From NCBI GenBank assembly GCA_030248065.1, contig JASAMV010000248.1, positions 264,120 through 328,119 on the forward strand: 64,000 nucleotides of DNA, written 5' to 3'. The DNA is from Rhynchonema sp. JSB1_4 (lineage: Eukaryota; Nematoda; Chromadorea; Monhysterida; Xyalidae). A program made the translations under genes and the position numbers. Shown piece by piece: positions 10,349 to 21,805 of the stretch (the first letter of the stretch is position 1; the number at the start of each line of letters is the position of its first letter). Below the pieces are notes generated by a model that worked only from the letters and a program-made list of their open reading frames with translations, made no database searches and was not told the DNA's origin.

Positions 10349-13300
10349 ATGGGCAACCATGTGTGCAGCTGCAACTGTGCACCCAAACTAGCCAAGTCGA
10401 ACACTGCGGCGGCCATTGATGAGTTCTATGCCATCAACCAGGAGGAAGACAACAATAACAGTCCGAACAGAACAAGTGTTGCCACCGTATCAAACTCGCA
10501 ACAGGTGAGTGTGCATGTTCTGCTAATAGTGCCCAATACTACGACGCTACATATACATACATACATACATACAATGCGAATATTTGTTTTTGGGTGCTCA
10601 AGAGACAGGCGATGCACCGGTGCGAATTCTCCATGATCCGATATCAATAATATTCAAACTCCCTGGCTCGCAACATCACTGATTGTGCAAATGCATTTGG
10701 CTTACAAAACTGTGTATTACGATCATGCAGATCCACGATGAGCACTCATTTCTTTTGTCTGTCTGTGGTAAGCTGTGGCATTCAATCTTTCAGCGACGGA
10801 TACGTAATCAGTCTGGTCAACTTTCGTCCAAAATCTCCGTCTGTTCCTACGTGCAGTGGTCGCCAAGCGCGGCTGCGTCCGCGAAGAATTCAGGTTTAAT
10901 GGAAACAGATGCATACAAACATTCGAACAGTGTTGTTAGAGCGATTCGTTTTTTGACTGATGTTTCACGGAATTGTACATGCAGGTGAAGAAACACGAAG
11001 TATGCTCGCCATCAGTGCGGTGCCGTCGCACGTGCTTGACACAACTCAACAGCGTGAACGACATAGGTCCGGGGGTGGCATATACAAATCGGCAGTTCGG
11101 TACTTGGGAATGACATGGGGATTTATGCTTTTGCTTCTGCTTCCCTGGCAGTATGGGGCACTTTGGTAATAACAAGACCCTGATCGTATAATGTCTTAGG
11201 CGGCATGAAATCTGTCAGCAAGGATGAGTGATCGGTCTGGTCTTGGTCACCCGACTTTTCGTCTTTTTTGTCGAGACATGCTGATGACGCTGATCTGGTA
11301 AAATTTCCAAATTCGTTGCCGCACAGTAAAATACGCCCCATACTTAATGTCGCGTTCTAAACCCGGACGCTAACCGTGCGCGGTTCTGAAACATTACGCG
11401 CAGCTGCCTGGCTGGCTGGCAAGCTGCGTGTGTGTTGGCTGTCCGAATGTTTCACAAGTTGAATTTCGGGTTTAGAACCTGACATTAACTATGGGGCGTA
11501 CTTTACTGTGCGGCAGCGAATTTGGAAATTTACTATACAGCGCAAAAGTCGTCATAATGAAATTATGTGTCTTGGTGACGCAACCAGCACCGGGCCGATC
11601 GGAGCCGGGACACCAACATCAACCAGTATAAGCGACAAGTTACATACCAATGCTGTAGGTCCGTGTCCACAAGTCCGTTGGTGTTGCGTCTGTCAGGTAA
11701 CCGCAAACAGAATTGTGTGAAGAAACGAAGGGACAGGGAAATGTCGATTGTTGCCGAATTGCAGGTTGAGGTGAGAGCTGAGAAGGACGGGTGTTTGTGC
11801 TGGACTTTCATGTGCTCGCGTTTTCAATTGTGCTGCACTACCGGGCACTGCTGCGCTTGGGCACACCGTGAAGTTATGATTTGTTCGATTTTTTCAACAA
11901 TCGTTTCGGCACAGGATTGGTCGCACATCTAGGCTAAGCGCAGGGGGAGGAGTCATGTGTCAGAAAAATAAATGTTTTTTCACGACCACAGCTTAACGCC
12001 AGTGAGTGTGAGTCGATCCGCCAATGCTGGCAGGCCGTGCACGCACGTTGCAGCAATCGAGAGTTTGAGGATCGCGTCTTGAGACGAATCGAGACGCTAA
12101 ACCCCGAACATCGAAAGAAATTCTACGCAAAGTGCGACCGTAAAATGTGGGTTTCGCGGAGAATTGTGCGGCAATCAGAGTTTCGAGCCTGTTTGATGCA
12201 AATAACATTACGGATGTAGATTTATAAATTTTGGATTATCGCTCCAGCTCTTTTAGAAAAGTTTCTGATTTTTGCACAACGCGAACACCAGACACCCATG
12301 TACATATGTACATAGGTAGTGTCCCATGTACCACGAGTGTCATACGTGCGCTGCCATATTTCGACATTTACTGATCAACTATCCAAAGTGGCAAGCGTTG
12401 CAGATCTCACCAGCCCGATCTACTGGTGCCGTCTCAAGTGTGCCCCGACGTGGACACTCCGTTGTTGTTCGGTGCCCGTGGATGGTGTGCGTTCGGCGCC
12501 GTGCTCGATTACGCCATCGCTAACATACATCGACTCAACACCATCGTTATGAAACAATTGGTGCACGGCGGCACCGTGCATTATCAGAAATTGGTTGGTC
12601 ATCGTTCTCCATTGTTGTCAACATGGGAGTATACAGTGTACACCCTGCATCTGCAAACCGTTTTCCTCAGTATCGATCGCAATGTGTGTTGGACACCAGG
12701 AAGAACTGATTTATTGATTGCAGGGTTCGGACTTCGATTCAACACCGGTGTTGGTGACATTTGCCACCGCCGGTTTGCAAGTGCTTGAAGATCTGGCGCC
12801 CTCACATCTGGCCAATCCTGAATGCAGGAATGCATGGTTAGTTGGGGGCATATATGGTTGGGGGTTACATCAAAAATATATAGTCATCAACGACTTTGAA
12901 GCCAATCACCATGGCCGATATCAACCTTGATGATCGAACCCGTCTTGTTCACTGTGGATTTGTGGATTGTGAAGTCATTAATTTCGACCAGCGCATGGGT
13001 TGTTCCAAACACCTGAAATGAACCGCGTTGGCGCTGGTCGAAATTAGTGGCGCCAAAGTCTCGTATCTTAATGCAAAAACTGCAAGTGACCAAGGCAGTC
13101 CGATCCGACCACCAAGTCTGACATCGGCCCATGGCAACGACCGTAGTTGGACTAGGGGTTGCTTGTTGGGACCGTATGAATGTGAGTGTTGGTGCTCTTT
13201 CAATGCACAAGGACTGCCTTTGCCTTGGCCATCGGACGATGTACAGTGTTTGGCAGTCGTGTAGCGCTTGCCTTCAAGTAGAATGGCATTGTTCAAACGA

Positions 13301-13540
13301 CATTGCCGGAACACATTTGTGAAACATCACAGCAGCGTGACCGTCGTTACAGGACTCCACCCACGTACGATAAACATATTAACATCTAACCTTGTTGCTT
13401 GACGCAGGCGCAAACTGTTGAAATACATGATCAAGCATTTGGTGTACGGATTCGACATAGAGCGGATCGGATGCCGACAACAGGCCAAACAGATTACGGT
13501 AATTGGCATGAGATGTCGACGATTGAGTGGCTACATCTGA
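10349..13540 (+). CDS. Globin, neuroglobin-like, with acylatable N-terminal extension
   Basis: Heme-binding, probably membrane-tethered globin of about 246 aa. Proposed exons are 10349-10504, 11992-12150, 12414-12593, 12724-12836 and 13408-13540; all boundaries are GT-AG and the sum is in frame. Exon 1 is a 52-residue extension starting MGNHVCSCNC, fitting N-myristoylation at Gly2 and palmitoylation at Cys6/Cys8, and ends at a consensus GTGAGT donor. The globin fold follows: A helix with Trp65 (SIRQCWQAV, close to neuroglobin IRQSWRAV), C-helix Pro90, CD1 Phe96, proximal F8 His161 (GTVHYQKL), the G helix ending PECRNAW, and the H helix RKLLKYMIKHLVYGF. No His falls at E7 (Gly128/Trp129). An overlapping frame at 12355 does encode an E-helix-like stretch with His (HISTFTDQL), so the boundary between exons 2 and 3 is uncertain. 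Acylated globins are known from nematodes and in globin X. The TGA stop overlaps a TGATGTTTCA motif. Confidence 0.72.
11298..11532. mobile_element. Fold-back element in globin intron 1
   Basis: About 65-bp arms: AAATTTCCAAATTCGTTGCC through CGCGTTCTAAACCC on the left is mirrored by GGGTTTAGAACCTGACATTA through GCGAATTTGGAAATTT on the right. The spacer is about 100 bp. There is no coding capacity. Confidence 0.75.
12979..13046. repeat. Short perfect hairpin in globin intron 4
   Basis: TAATTTCGACCAGCGC at 12979 is perfectly mirrored by GCGCTGGTCGAAATTA at 13031. The loop is 36 nt. It makes mirror-image open frames on both strands, which are not exons. Confidence 0.7.
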
Positions 13541-14685
13541 TGTTTCAATAACCAATGTCACCACCGCCGAATGCCGATCAAGCCGCTTGTTTCTGAAGAA
13601 GTCACTACGCGGTTTTTCGACAGAAATGTTCTCGAATGAGCCAATTGGGTTGTATCATTTCCACCATTACGTGTACTATACGCAGCGGGGGGTTTCGGGA
13701 TAGTTTTTCAAGCCCCAAATCCGGAAGCTCAAAAGACTTCAACCGAAATTCCTTGGTATTCGTGTTCTCCTGATTCATCATTATTTTGGTTTTACTTGTA
13801 ATGAACGTTGGTAACTGAACAAAAATTTTTACGTTAATATTCTATCTGCCGGGGCTCGGCCAGGTAGCAGAATGCGGACATTCAAAAAAACTACAGTATA
13901 TGTCCAATGTCCGAAACCGCATCTAACCTGGCCGCACTTGCGGACTGCGGACAATCGAAACATTTTTTTCGAAGCAATTGCTTTTCACACAAGTCGATCA
14001 CCTTTCGTCGCACAACTGCAATGAAACTTCTTAAAATGACGATTCCTAGGAACTGCAATCAAGCAGGGCAAACTTGACGTTGCGAGTGCCGTGCGGCCAC
14101 TGGACATACAGTACATACAGTATACCGAATGTCCACAGTCCGCATAATGAAGAGGCATTTGCTGTTTTACAAATGGTTTCGCTAAGATTTTTTCGGGTGT
14201 ATATGTTTATACCACCGGGAAAGATTCGCTACGACATACCAAATAACATACAGCATGCTGAAGCAAGAGCAAGGAAAACTGAAAGGTATTGAAAGCAAGA
14301 AAACAGTGATTTACAAGTACAAAATAAATCTTCGTAATTTTGACCTATTTTTATATACAGAAATGTACAAGCGCAGCTTTGCTGAATATTCTCAAACAAA
14401 GTGAAAACCCGATAACACCGACACCAGAAAAGACAAACAGGGCGCTATGTATTAATACATATCACTTTATTAAGAGATTGCACATTTAATACGAGATTTG
14501 GTTTAATCAATGTACTTTGACCGGGACTACATCACATGAACAAGAAGTAGTTTTTTTTAACGATCAGCTGGCCCGCCAGATGGTCGTTTTTCATCTCAGA
14601 AACCCATGTATAAGTATTATAACTCTTCCCATGACTCAAAACAGAACAGCCTCAAACGACACATACTATATGTACAATACGTATA
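13541..14685. other. Intergenic between convergent globin and F-box genes
   Basis: No exon supported. GGACATTC/GAATGTCC and CATACAGTA phrases are repeated directly and inversely between 13860 and 14150, flanked by GGCCAGGTAG and GTGCGGCCAC. This is probably a degraded inverted-repeat element. Confidence 0.35.
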
Positions 14686-15356
14686 CAGTGGTTCTTAAAA
14701 AAAATTTTTTATTAAAAAAATTGTTCCAAAAGCTAAAAAAATTGTTTTTTTATTTCAAAATTCGAAAATTTCTCCATTTTTTGCTCTAAAAGTGCTATTT
14801 TTTGCATAAAAATTGCTACTGTTGACATCACTTAACCCTACCATGGGTGTGTTGGGTGCATAATCGTTGTTTTGTGGCATCTAGACATAGTGCGCACACT
14901 CACAGGGCCTCTCATATGACTACACACGTACATGTGACTGGGTGGGCATTTATTTATCCATGGCCCAGTCCCGAAAGGAGTGATTCTATTTTGTATTTAG
15001 TCTAATTTCACACTATGTGCAGCTTATTTGCATTGGTCGTGTACCTAGACGTCATAATTTCACCCAAAATTCCCATCCCGAATATCAAAAAGCCATACCA
15101 TCACACCCGCACCACCTGGGGAAGGGTACGGGTGTGTACCTGACCATGGTTGGTACTTATCGACCATTGGATAGCATTGTTTTCGTCTCACCTGTACTTT
15201 ATATCACTTAGAACACATTATGTAACAAAAATACCCCTATTTTGTACTTGAGCGCTCATTTTTTGTTGGGCAGATTTTGGCCGGAATAAAAAAGTTTTTT
15301 AATTAAAAATTTTTTTTTAAAATGGGGTTCGAATAAAATTTTTTTATTAACCACTG
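14686..15356. mobile_element. hAT-like MITE, CAGTGGTT ends
   Basis: Begins CAGTGGTTCTTAAAAAAAAT and ends TTTTTTTATTAACCACTG, an imperfect inverted repeat of the CAGTGGTT type common in hAT elements. The subterminal DNA is A/T homopolymer-rich. The flanking 8-mers TACGTATA and CTGTAGTA do not match, so the insertion signature is lost or the limits are slightly off. Confidence 0.5.
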
Positions 15357-15408
15357 CTGTAGTATGTGTGTGGCGTGTGCGGGTATAATATACAGGTGTT
15401 CGGTCAAG

Positions 15409-18091
15409 TCAAGCACTGATCAACAGTGTTTTATGGGGCACGCTGGCCGTTTGTATGATGACGGCCTGTGCAGGTGCGGCCAGCGGTGCACCCACGCTCG
15501 TCACATTGATGGTCATCATCTGATGAGGGACTTGCGACAACGGCGTGCACGTCCATGGACCAATCGATGCCAACACAGAACAACTATCATACAACTGGCG
15601 ACGCAGCGTGCAACCATCCACTGATGTTCCACCCATCTGCAGGTCGAAAAGGACAATCATTATGGGAATGTATATTTTGCTCGAGTCCGCCACCTGAGAA
15701 TTGTTTCCCGACCGAGTAATGAGGTTTTTTTAGATGTTGCAGTCTGTTCTTAGGCTCAGGCTCAAGACAGAAATTTCCTACCATTCCAAATCCATATGTA
15801 ATGCATTGTACGAATAGAATAGAATAAGAGTATAATGAGGATGTGAACCTGTAGATGTGTTAGATGCGGCTTGCGCGATCGAATTGTACGACAGAAACAA
15901 GCGACGCCCTCGGCAGTCACGTTCACACAATCACGCACATCCACCAGCCACAGGTAGAGGCACATGCGACTGACGTGTCTGAAGAAACACACCATATTGC
16001 GTATACAGATCAAAAACGCTGTATCGAACTTGAGCGCTCCCATGGCGGCCCATACCCAGCAACTTTTACGCTTTTGAGCCCCACTTAGGTAAATACCTGT
16101 ATATAGTCTATCAGTCTGAACACAGGGTTAAGCCACTGTCACGTTACATAAGTTATTGAGCAAGAAAGACCCAACCAAACCACCAAGTTTGATTATGAGC
16201 CCGAGCAGAACATTGCAAATCTGTGACAAGCAAGTAAGTACCCGATGAAATCATCAGTGACATGAGCGGACGCGGTGACGTGCAGTTCAGTGAGCGCGTG
16301 GTTGACCAACGACGAGTAGAATCGTGTCAGCAATGGCTGCTCCTGAAAGTCATTGCCAAACTGCTGAAAAAGTTGTATAGGCAATCCGCCAGCTCATGAC
16401 ACTCAACACAGCTACATTACGGCCATCAATGAATGTGTCTATTCTCTGCAGTTATCCGTTGAAACATCCCCAAATTTTGCAACAGTGCAGAGAAGTGTTA
16501 CGTCAAGCAGCAAATGAAAACCGGATAAAGGGTGATATTTTCGAAACGGTGTAAAGGTCAGTTGGGTGTAAAGGTCGGTGGAAAGCTCGGTCGACAGCTC
16601 AGTGTGATAGACCTCGGTGTAAACTTGAAACATTCCACGTTAATAACAGGCAATGTTTCACGTTTACACCGAGCTACGCCGACCGAGCTTTCGACCGAAC
16701 TTTACACCGACCTTTAGACCCAACTGACCTTTACACCGCTTCGAAAATTCCACCCAAAGTAAAAGGCCGCCATCAAAGTATGACACTCGCCCAAAGTGTA
16801 CATTTTGTTTGGAAAATGGCGTGTGCTGCTGCATGCGCTGTGTGTATAAAAAGTGCCATGAGCCGATGGATTGCCTACCATCTCACTGCCGTGTTGGATG
16901 GCGCAGCCTGGTGGTCTGGGCTTGAATTTAGCCTTAGCCCCAGGCTGGCCGCAACCTGAACCACCAATCTGGCGCAGTTCGGCAGTTGAATAAGAAAGAA
17001 CCGCGAAAATGTCTGTGTGAAACATCAGCAATGCAACATGAAGGCATACCTGTTGTGGCGACGCGACGCATCGATTGACGGCCAACTGTGCCAGACATCT
17101 GCGTTTGGCGATCATCGGCACCAACGCAGTGATGTTGACGTTGCACAAGTCGACGTCGTCCAACTGTGTGTGTCAAGTCAAGGATAAGAATCATACACCA
17201 TTTGGTGTGTACTCTCCAACAATTGGGGCCCGGCTATTTGGGCCCAGTTGACCAATGGACCACAAAGTTGGTCAGGCCCCAATTGATCGGGCCCCAAGTG
17301 ATCGGGCCCCAATTGTCCGGGCCCCAATTGTAGGACAAGATTTTGCGTGATTTCAAACACACGAACTAGAATCCGATCACATTGATGTGATCAGCCTCTT
17401 GGTCGACCGGTCCGATTTGACAACCAAGTTGAATATTCACGATTTCTAACGATAATAATAGCGAATTAACCTGGAGTAAGCGAAGTGTGGAGTTGCCTGA
17501 GTTGTGCTTGACTTGTTGATCGTGACTGAGCAGCAGCTGTAACGTCTGTGACGCACATACCTGCGACGTGAGCATGTCGTCGACACTCAATTGACGCAAT
17601 GACACACTCGACGCTCGCAGAATGGCACTGCAATCAAATCATGCAATGCACCAAGCTGTGGAAACAATAAATCCTGCTAGTTACTACTGTGTGTATTTTG
17701 AATCGGCAACCAACCCCAGCAAAGTGATATGCACCGGCAGATGGTTGTTGCATTGGCACATTGCGATCGTGAGCTGCAGTGAATTCAATCCTCGTCGGTC
17801 AGGAACCACCTGGAAAGCAAGCAGTGCTCGATTTGCTAAACTGACCGTGGGAGACCAGTCCACAACCACTCAGCGCAAGCGTACCTTTGTGTCGTGCGCA
17901 TCATCGGTGAGGAGCAAGCACAGCTCAACCACATCGTTGAAAATGGCGGCGTTCAGCAAAAACCACGTTTGGCAGACTGCAGCCAGCACGGCACGATCAC
18001 GAGGTGACAGAAAGTCGAAGATGAAACGCCAGAGTTCATCAGGCAGCCACGATGTGTTTGACGTGTCCGTGTCATGTAGGTTGAGCACCAT
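15409..18091 (-). CDS. F-box and leucine-rich-repeat protein (FBXL type)
   Basis: Putative substrate receptor of an SCF ubiquitin ligase, predicted 378 aa. Nine minus-strand exons are proposed: 18091-17885, 17809-17688, 17627-17561, 17470-17381, 17163-17050, 17012-16956, 16363-16242, 15978-15849 and 15636-15409. All introns are GT-AG, phases are consistent and the sum is 1137 nt. The F-box occupies residues 15-44 (WLPDELWRFIFDFLSP followed by AVCQTWF), which would bind Skp1. The remainder is degenerate leucine-rich repeats (GLNSLQL, LDDVDLCNVNITAL, ALTELHVTASAHVTDDFIG, LWLVDVRDCVNVTAEG). The C-terminal 75 residues lack clear repeats. The ortholog within the FBXL family (Skp2, FBXL2/20 and others) cannot be decided by eye. 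Introns carry a fold-back element (16532-16755) and a GGGCCCCAATTG minisatellite (17210-17335). Exons 3 and 4 are the least certain. Confidence 0.7.
16532..16755. mobile_element. Fold-back element in F-box gene intron
   Basis: ATATTTTCGAAACGGTGTAA through GGTGTAAACTTGAAACATT is mirrored by AATGTTTCACGTTTACACC through TTACACCGCTTCGAAAATT. The arms are about 100 bp and the short centre is CACGTTAATAACAGGC. Internally the GGTGTAAAGGTC motif repeats. Confidence 0.8.
17210..17335. repeat. GGGCCCCAATTG minisatellite in intron
   Basis: Four to six copies of an approximately 18-bp unit (CAATTGATCGGGCCC and variants) in the intron between exons 4 and 5 of the F-box gene. The unit is itself nearly palindromic. 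Confidence 0.7.
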
Positions 18092-18841
18092 TTTCTGTCG
18101 GTTTCAACTACTGGTTTCGACTTTCAATTAACAGCGATCGAATCGATTAATATCGATGATAATAAAGTCGCGCATTTGAATGAAAAATCAGAATGGAGGC
18201 GATCTCGTCGATTATCGATCGATCGACTCCTCCTCCCATCCCCATCCTGAAACGAATTGAGAAAAAGAAATTTAGAATGTTTGGAATTAGATTTGATTGG
18301 ATTGGCAGGCTCGATGAAGTTGATTTTGTTGAATAGGTATTTGATTTCCATTCACAATCACACACAACACTCAACGAACACCATCCAAGCAGTCACATTT
18401 ACGATTTATGCCTCATTTTTTGTTTGTGCTTGCTGGGTTGTTTACGTTTTCGCACAAAGGCAGCGCAAGCAGAGCAGAATGAAACATTCCCACTATGTTC
18501 CTGTTGCTATGTGTTGTGGATGTGGATGTATTTTATGAGTTTTGTCCGAAACATTGCTTGTTGTTGTTATTGAGCAGGCAGGGCCGAAACGTTGCAGCCA
18601 GGCAGGGCCCGGCCCGGCCCGATTTGAAAATCCCAAATAGCGGTCCTGCGCCTGCCCAGAGTTCGGAAAAAAATTTTTTGCTCATTTTTTCCCTAATACA
18701 GGAAGAAAACAAAAGGAAACATAGTAGTGGCTGGGGGGGTTGGGTTACCCCCTCTGAGTACTTACCTATCACAAAACCCGAGGGGGGTTGGGGGGGTTGA
18801 GTACTTACCTCTCTCTCACAACTCCAAATCATACCTCTCAC
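18092..18841. promoter_or_regulatory. Upstream region of F-box gene with ATCGAT cluster
   Basis: Bases 18134-18231 contain several ATCGAT/TATCGAT words, including TTATCGATCGATCGAC, immediately upstream of the F-box start codon. They resemble the TATCGATA DRE core of insect promoters, but the match is incomplete and function is inference. Bases 18580-18720 hold a fragment of the GGCCCG-rich element. No gene is seen on the plus strand. Confidence 0.2.
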
Positions 18842-19244
18842 CAGTGTAGTTCTTGGGGGGGTCCCCCTCGGGTACGTCTGTTCCCCCTCCATGGTACGCC
18901 TGCCCCACTGTTCCCCCTCCGGGTACGTCTGCTCCCCCAATTTTTACCTAAAATAGGCAAATTTTGGCCTAAAATAGGCGTTTTTAGGCATAAAATGAGT
19001 GATTTTTAGGTCAATGTCGTCAAAAATCGCCAAAATACCCTTTTTATTGAGATTTTTTTCCAAAAAGGGGCAAAAATGAGCCAAATTTTTGACCTCAAAA
19101 ATGACTTTTCTCCAAATTTTTGGTTCTCCCCCCCCTTCCGGGTCCTTCCCCCCCCCCGTTCGCCCCCCCAGGTGGGTACGTCTGTTCCCCCTCCGAAAAA
19201 AGGGGGGTACCGCCTGTTCCCCCTCCGGACCAGGAACTACACTG
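18842..19244. mobile_element. hAT-like MITE, CAGTGTAGTTC family, copy 1
   Basis: A 403-bp element with ends CAGTGTAGTTCTTGG and CCAGGAACTACACTG. It is flanked by a perfect 8-bp target duplication CCTCTCAC at 18834-18841 and 19245-19252. The interior has repeated GGTACGTCTGTTCCCCCTCC units near each end and CCAAAATAGGC-type filler. It is non-coding. Confidence 0.85.
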
Positions 19245-20279
19245 CCTCTCACAAGCAATTTTATACCTTTTTAAGGCAAAAACGGTGTTTTTCGACCTTA
19301 TTTTCCCAAAAATCGCAAACCCACCCGTAATACCTATTTTTAGGCGATTTTCGGCGAAAATTTGGAAAAAGTACTATTTTTACCTCAATTTTTGGCCAAA
19401 ATTGTATCACAAAAACGGTGTTTTTTTCGCCTTTTTGGGTGACCAAAATCATACCTCTCACGCTTCCGGTCCCAACCCCGCATCATACTTACCTCCCACA
19501 CATGGGCCTGCGCCTGCCACTACACTGCACTGACAGACACACGGGTAGACCTTGTTTTTCGTCGTCGCACAGCCGCCTGCCAATGCCAAAATCCCAATCC
19601 CGAGCTGAAACAAAGAAATTCAGTCATGAATAATCATACAACGAGATAGGCGACAACTGTTTCTGAGGACAATGACATGACCTCGTCAATTCACCATATT
19701 CATGTTCTCAGACTGAGCTCCAAACATAAAATTCTATCGTTTTTAATGCGCTTGCCGCAAGATATCGCCCCAACGCAAAAGAAACAAAACTTCACACACA
19801 AGAAAAAGACACTGATGACAAATGAAATGGAATGGATACTCAACTCTCAATCGTCCCAATTTCACCATTTCTTTCGTTTCGGAAGAAATTTCATTTTTTT
19901 TGCTGGACAGGCGTTTTTTTCCTTTCGATTTTTCGTTTTTTTCCTAGAAATAACGTTTTTTCCCTATTGCTTCATTTTTTCCTGTATTTTTTCCTTTTCT
20001 TTGGGTACCAATTTTTTTCCTCGGAAAAAAGGAAGAAAACGAAAATTTTTTTCCTTTTGTTTCCTACCGAACTCTGGTCCTGTCCGGCTTGATTTGAAAA
20101 TCCCAAATCGCGGTCCTGCCTGGCCCGATTTTTGGGCCAAAGAAAAAAATGGTCCAAAAAGCCAAATTTGCAAATTTTTCTCGGGGAATCATGTCTATGC
20201 TTTTGTGATTCGGTTTCTGATTCGGATCGGATCCAGGTCCAGTTGTGTGGTGGCAGGCCCATGTGTGGTAGGTGGGAGG
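19245..20279. other. Degraded repeats, no gene recognised
   Basis: Contains a second CCAAATCATACCTCTCAC-type phrase at about 19444, an isolated terminus CCTGCCACTACACTG at 19513, and a T-rich tract at 19860-20070. CCTCCCACACATGGGCCTG at 19492 is mirrored near 20254-20279, sugg­esting an older inverted-repeat element of about 0.8 kb into which the next MITE inserted. A 271-codon open frame at 19677-20492 is low-complexity Phe/Lys and is not accepted as a gene. Confidence 0.4.
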
Positions 20280-20716
20280 CAGTGTAGTGGCAGGCAAATG
20301 GTTGCAAGGTACCCTTGGGGGGGGATGGATCCAGATGGTTGCAAGGTACCCCCTACCCAGCCTCCGGAAGGTTGCAAGGTACCCCTGAGGTCCGAAAAAA
20401 GGGTGTTTTTTGCATGCATTATACTGCAAATTTGGCCGAAAAATAGGTACTTTTTTGCATTTTGGCCGAAAATTTGCCTAAAATACCTATGATATGGAGG
20501 ATTGCGCGCGGAGCGCGCGAATTTTGGGGTTTTGAGGTCGAAAAACACCCATTTTTGCCTATATAAACCATAAATTGATGGTTGCAAGGTACCCTCCGGG
20601 GTGGTTGCAAGGTACCTACCCTTCCCCCCCCCATCCCCCCCAAGGGGTGGTTGCAAGGTACCTACTCCTTAGGGGGGGAATCCCCCCCCATCCCCCCCCC
20701 CCCAGCCACTACACTG
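20280..20716. mobile_element. hAT-like MITE, CAGTGTAGTGGC family
   Basis: A 437-bp element with ends CAGTGTAGTGGC and GCCACTACACTG (the latter after a C-run at 20690-20704). The 8-bp target duplication GTGGGAGG is perfect (20272-20279 and 20717-20724). Subterminal repeats are GGTTGCAAGGTACC, four on the left and three on the right. Confidence 0.85.
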
Positions 20717-20731
20717 GTGGGAGGCAAGTAT

Positions 20732-21112
20732 CAGTGTAGTTCCTGGGGGACCCACTGGGGGGAGGGGGTCCCCCTCGGGTACGCTATCTCCCCCTCAGGT
20801 GGTACACTATCCCCTATCTCCCCCTCCGGGCCTCCGGGTACACTATCTCCCCCAATTTTTGCCTAAATTGGTCATTTAGGCCTAAAATGTGTGATTTTCA
20901 GGTCAATGTTCTCAAAAATCGCCAAAATACCCTTTTTATGAAGAATTTTTTCCAAAAGGGGCACAAATAGGTCAAATTTTTTGTTTCTAGCTCAAAAAAT
21001 GACTTCCTGAATTTGGGTCTTCTCCCCTTCCCCCCTCTGGGGTACACTGTCTCCCCCTCCGAAAAAAAACGTTGGGTCCGCTATCTCTCCCTCCGGACCA
21101 GGAACTACACTG
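20732..21112. mobile_element. hAT-like MITE, CAGTGTAGTTC family, copy 2
   Basis: Ends CAGTGTAGTTCCTGG and CCAGGAACTACACTG match the 18842 element, with TACACTATCTCCCCCTCC-type subterminal repeats. The flanks GCAAGTAT and GTCCTGCT do not match, so one flank was probably replaced by recombination. The right flank TCCTGCTGGTGCCC is the same sequence that follows the tRNA-like box B at 22330. Confidence 0.7.
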
Positions 21113-21373
21113 GTCCTGCTGGTGCCCCATTTTACGTCACGTGTTAGAATTGGTGCCTGTGGGTGGAACTGACTGCAAGCTTAGCCAAGTGGCGTTGTCG
21201 GGTCGGTTTGTGGACAAACCACTTCTTTGAAAGGGAGAAAATGTGACGTGCGTGCTGGTGGTGCCTGATCAGGCAAGGAAAAGTATGTGTTAGCGGTTTG
21301 ATGTGCTACACATGTGAAATGTGCACCACACACACACACAGCGGTGAGCATGAAGCGATAACACACAACAGCG

Positions 21374-21785
21374 CAGTGGTGTCGTTAGGGCGGTTGGGGG
21401 GTTACCCCTCCCCTGGTATGGGGTATGGGAAATCGGCCTGGGGTATGGGAAATTTTTCACTTTTACGGAACAAGCACCCCTAAGAAATGACTTTTTGACC
21501 CCGAGAAGTACCAAAATTGACCATTTTTTGTCCAAAAATGTCAAAAATCGCTTGCTCCCGCAAGAAAATTCTGTTTTAGGCACTTTTTCGACCAATTTTT
21601 GGCACTTTTAGAAGATTTTTGGGATCATTTTTTCAAAACCCCCACCCTCGGGTATGGGAAATTTTTGAGTTTTTGGAGAAACCCCCCCTGGTATGGGAAA
21701 TTTTTGTTTTTTGGGGGTATGTATGGGAAATTTCAGAAAATTGGGCTGGGTATGGGAAAATTTCGATTTCTCAACGACACCACTG
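21374..21785. mobile_element. hAT-like MITE, CAGTGGTGTCGTT family, copy 2
   Basis: A 412-bp element, the reverse-oriented relative of 493-834. Ends are CAGTGGTGTCGTT and AACGACACCACTG. The 8-bp target duplication CAACAGCG is perfect (21366-21373 and 21786-21793). The intact duplication suggests relatively recent insertion. Confidence 0.88.
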
Positions 21786-21805
21786 CAACAGCGTGTTATG
21801 CCCAG

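Noticed and set aside
12949..13314. Minus-strand 121-codon frame and overlapping plus-strand frame
   Set aside because: Both lie in globin intron 4 and largely reflect a 16-bp hairpin; no splice partners or family resemblance.
13394..13540. Minus-strand exon (DVATQSSTSHANYRNLFGLL and onward) with apparent AG and GT sites
   Set aside because: The plus strand of the same DNA encodes the globin H helix (RKLLKYMIKHLVYGF) in the phase required by the preceding exon, so the minus frame is a shadow.
19677..20492. 271-codon plus-strand ORF
   Set aside because: Low-complexity Phe/Lys reading of T-rich DNA, running into MITE sequence at 20280.
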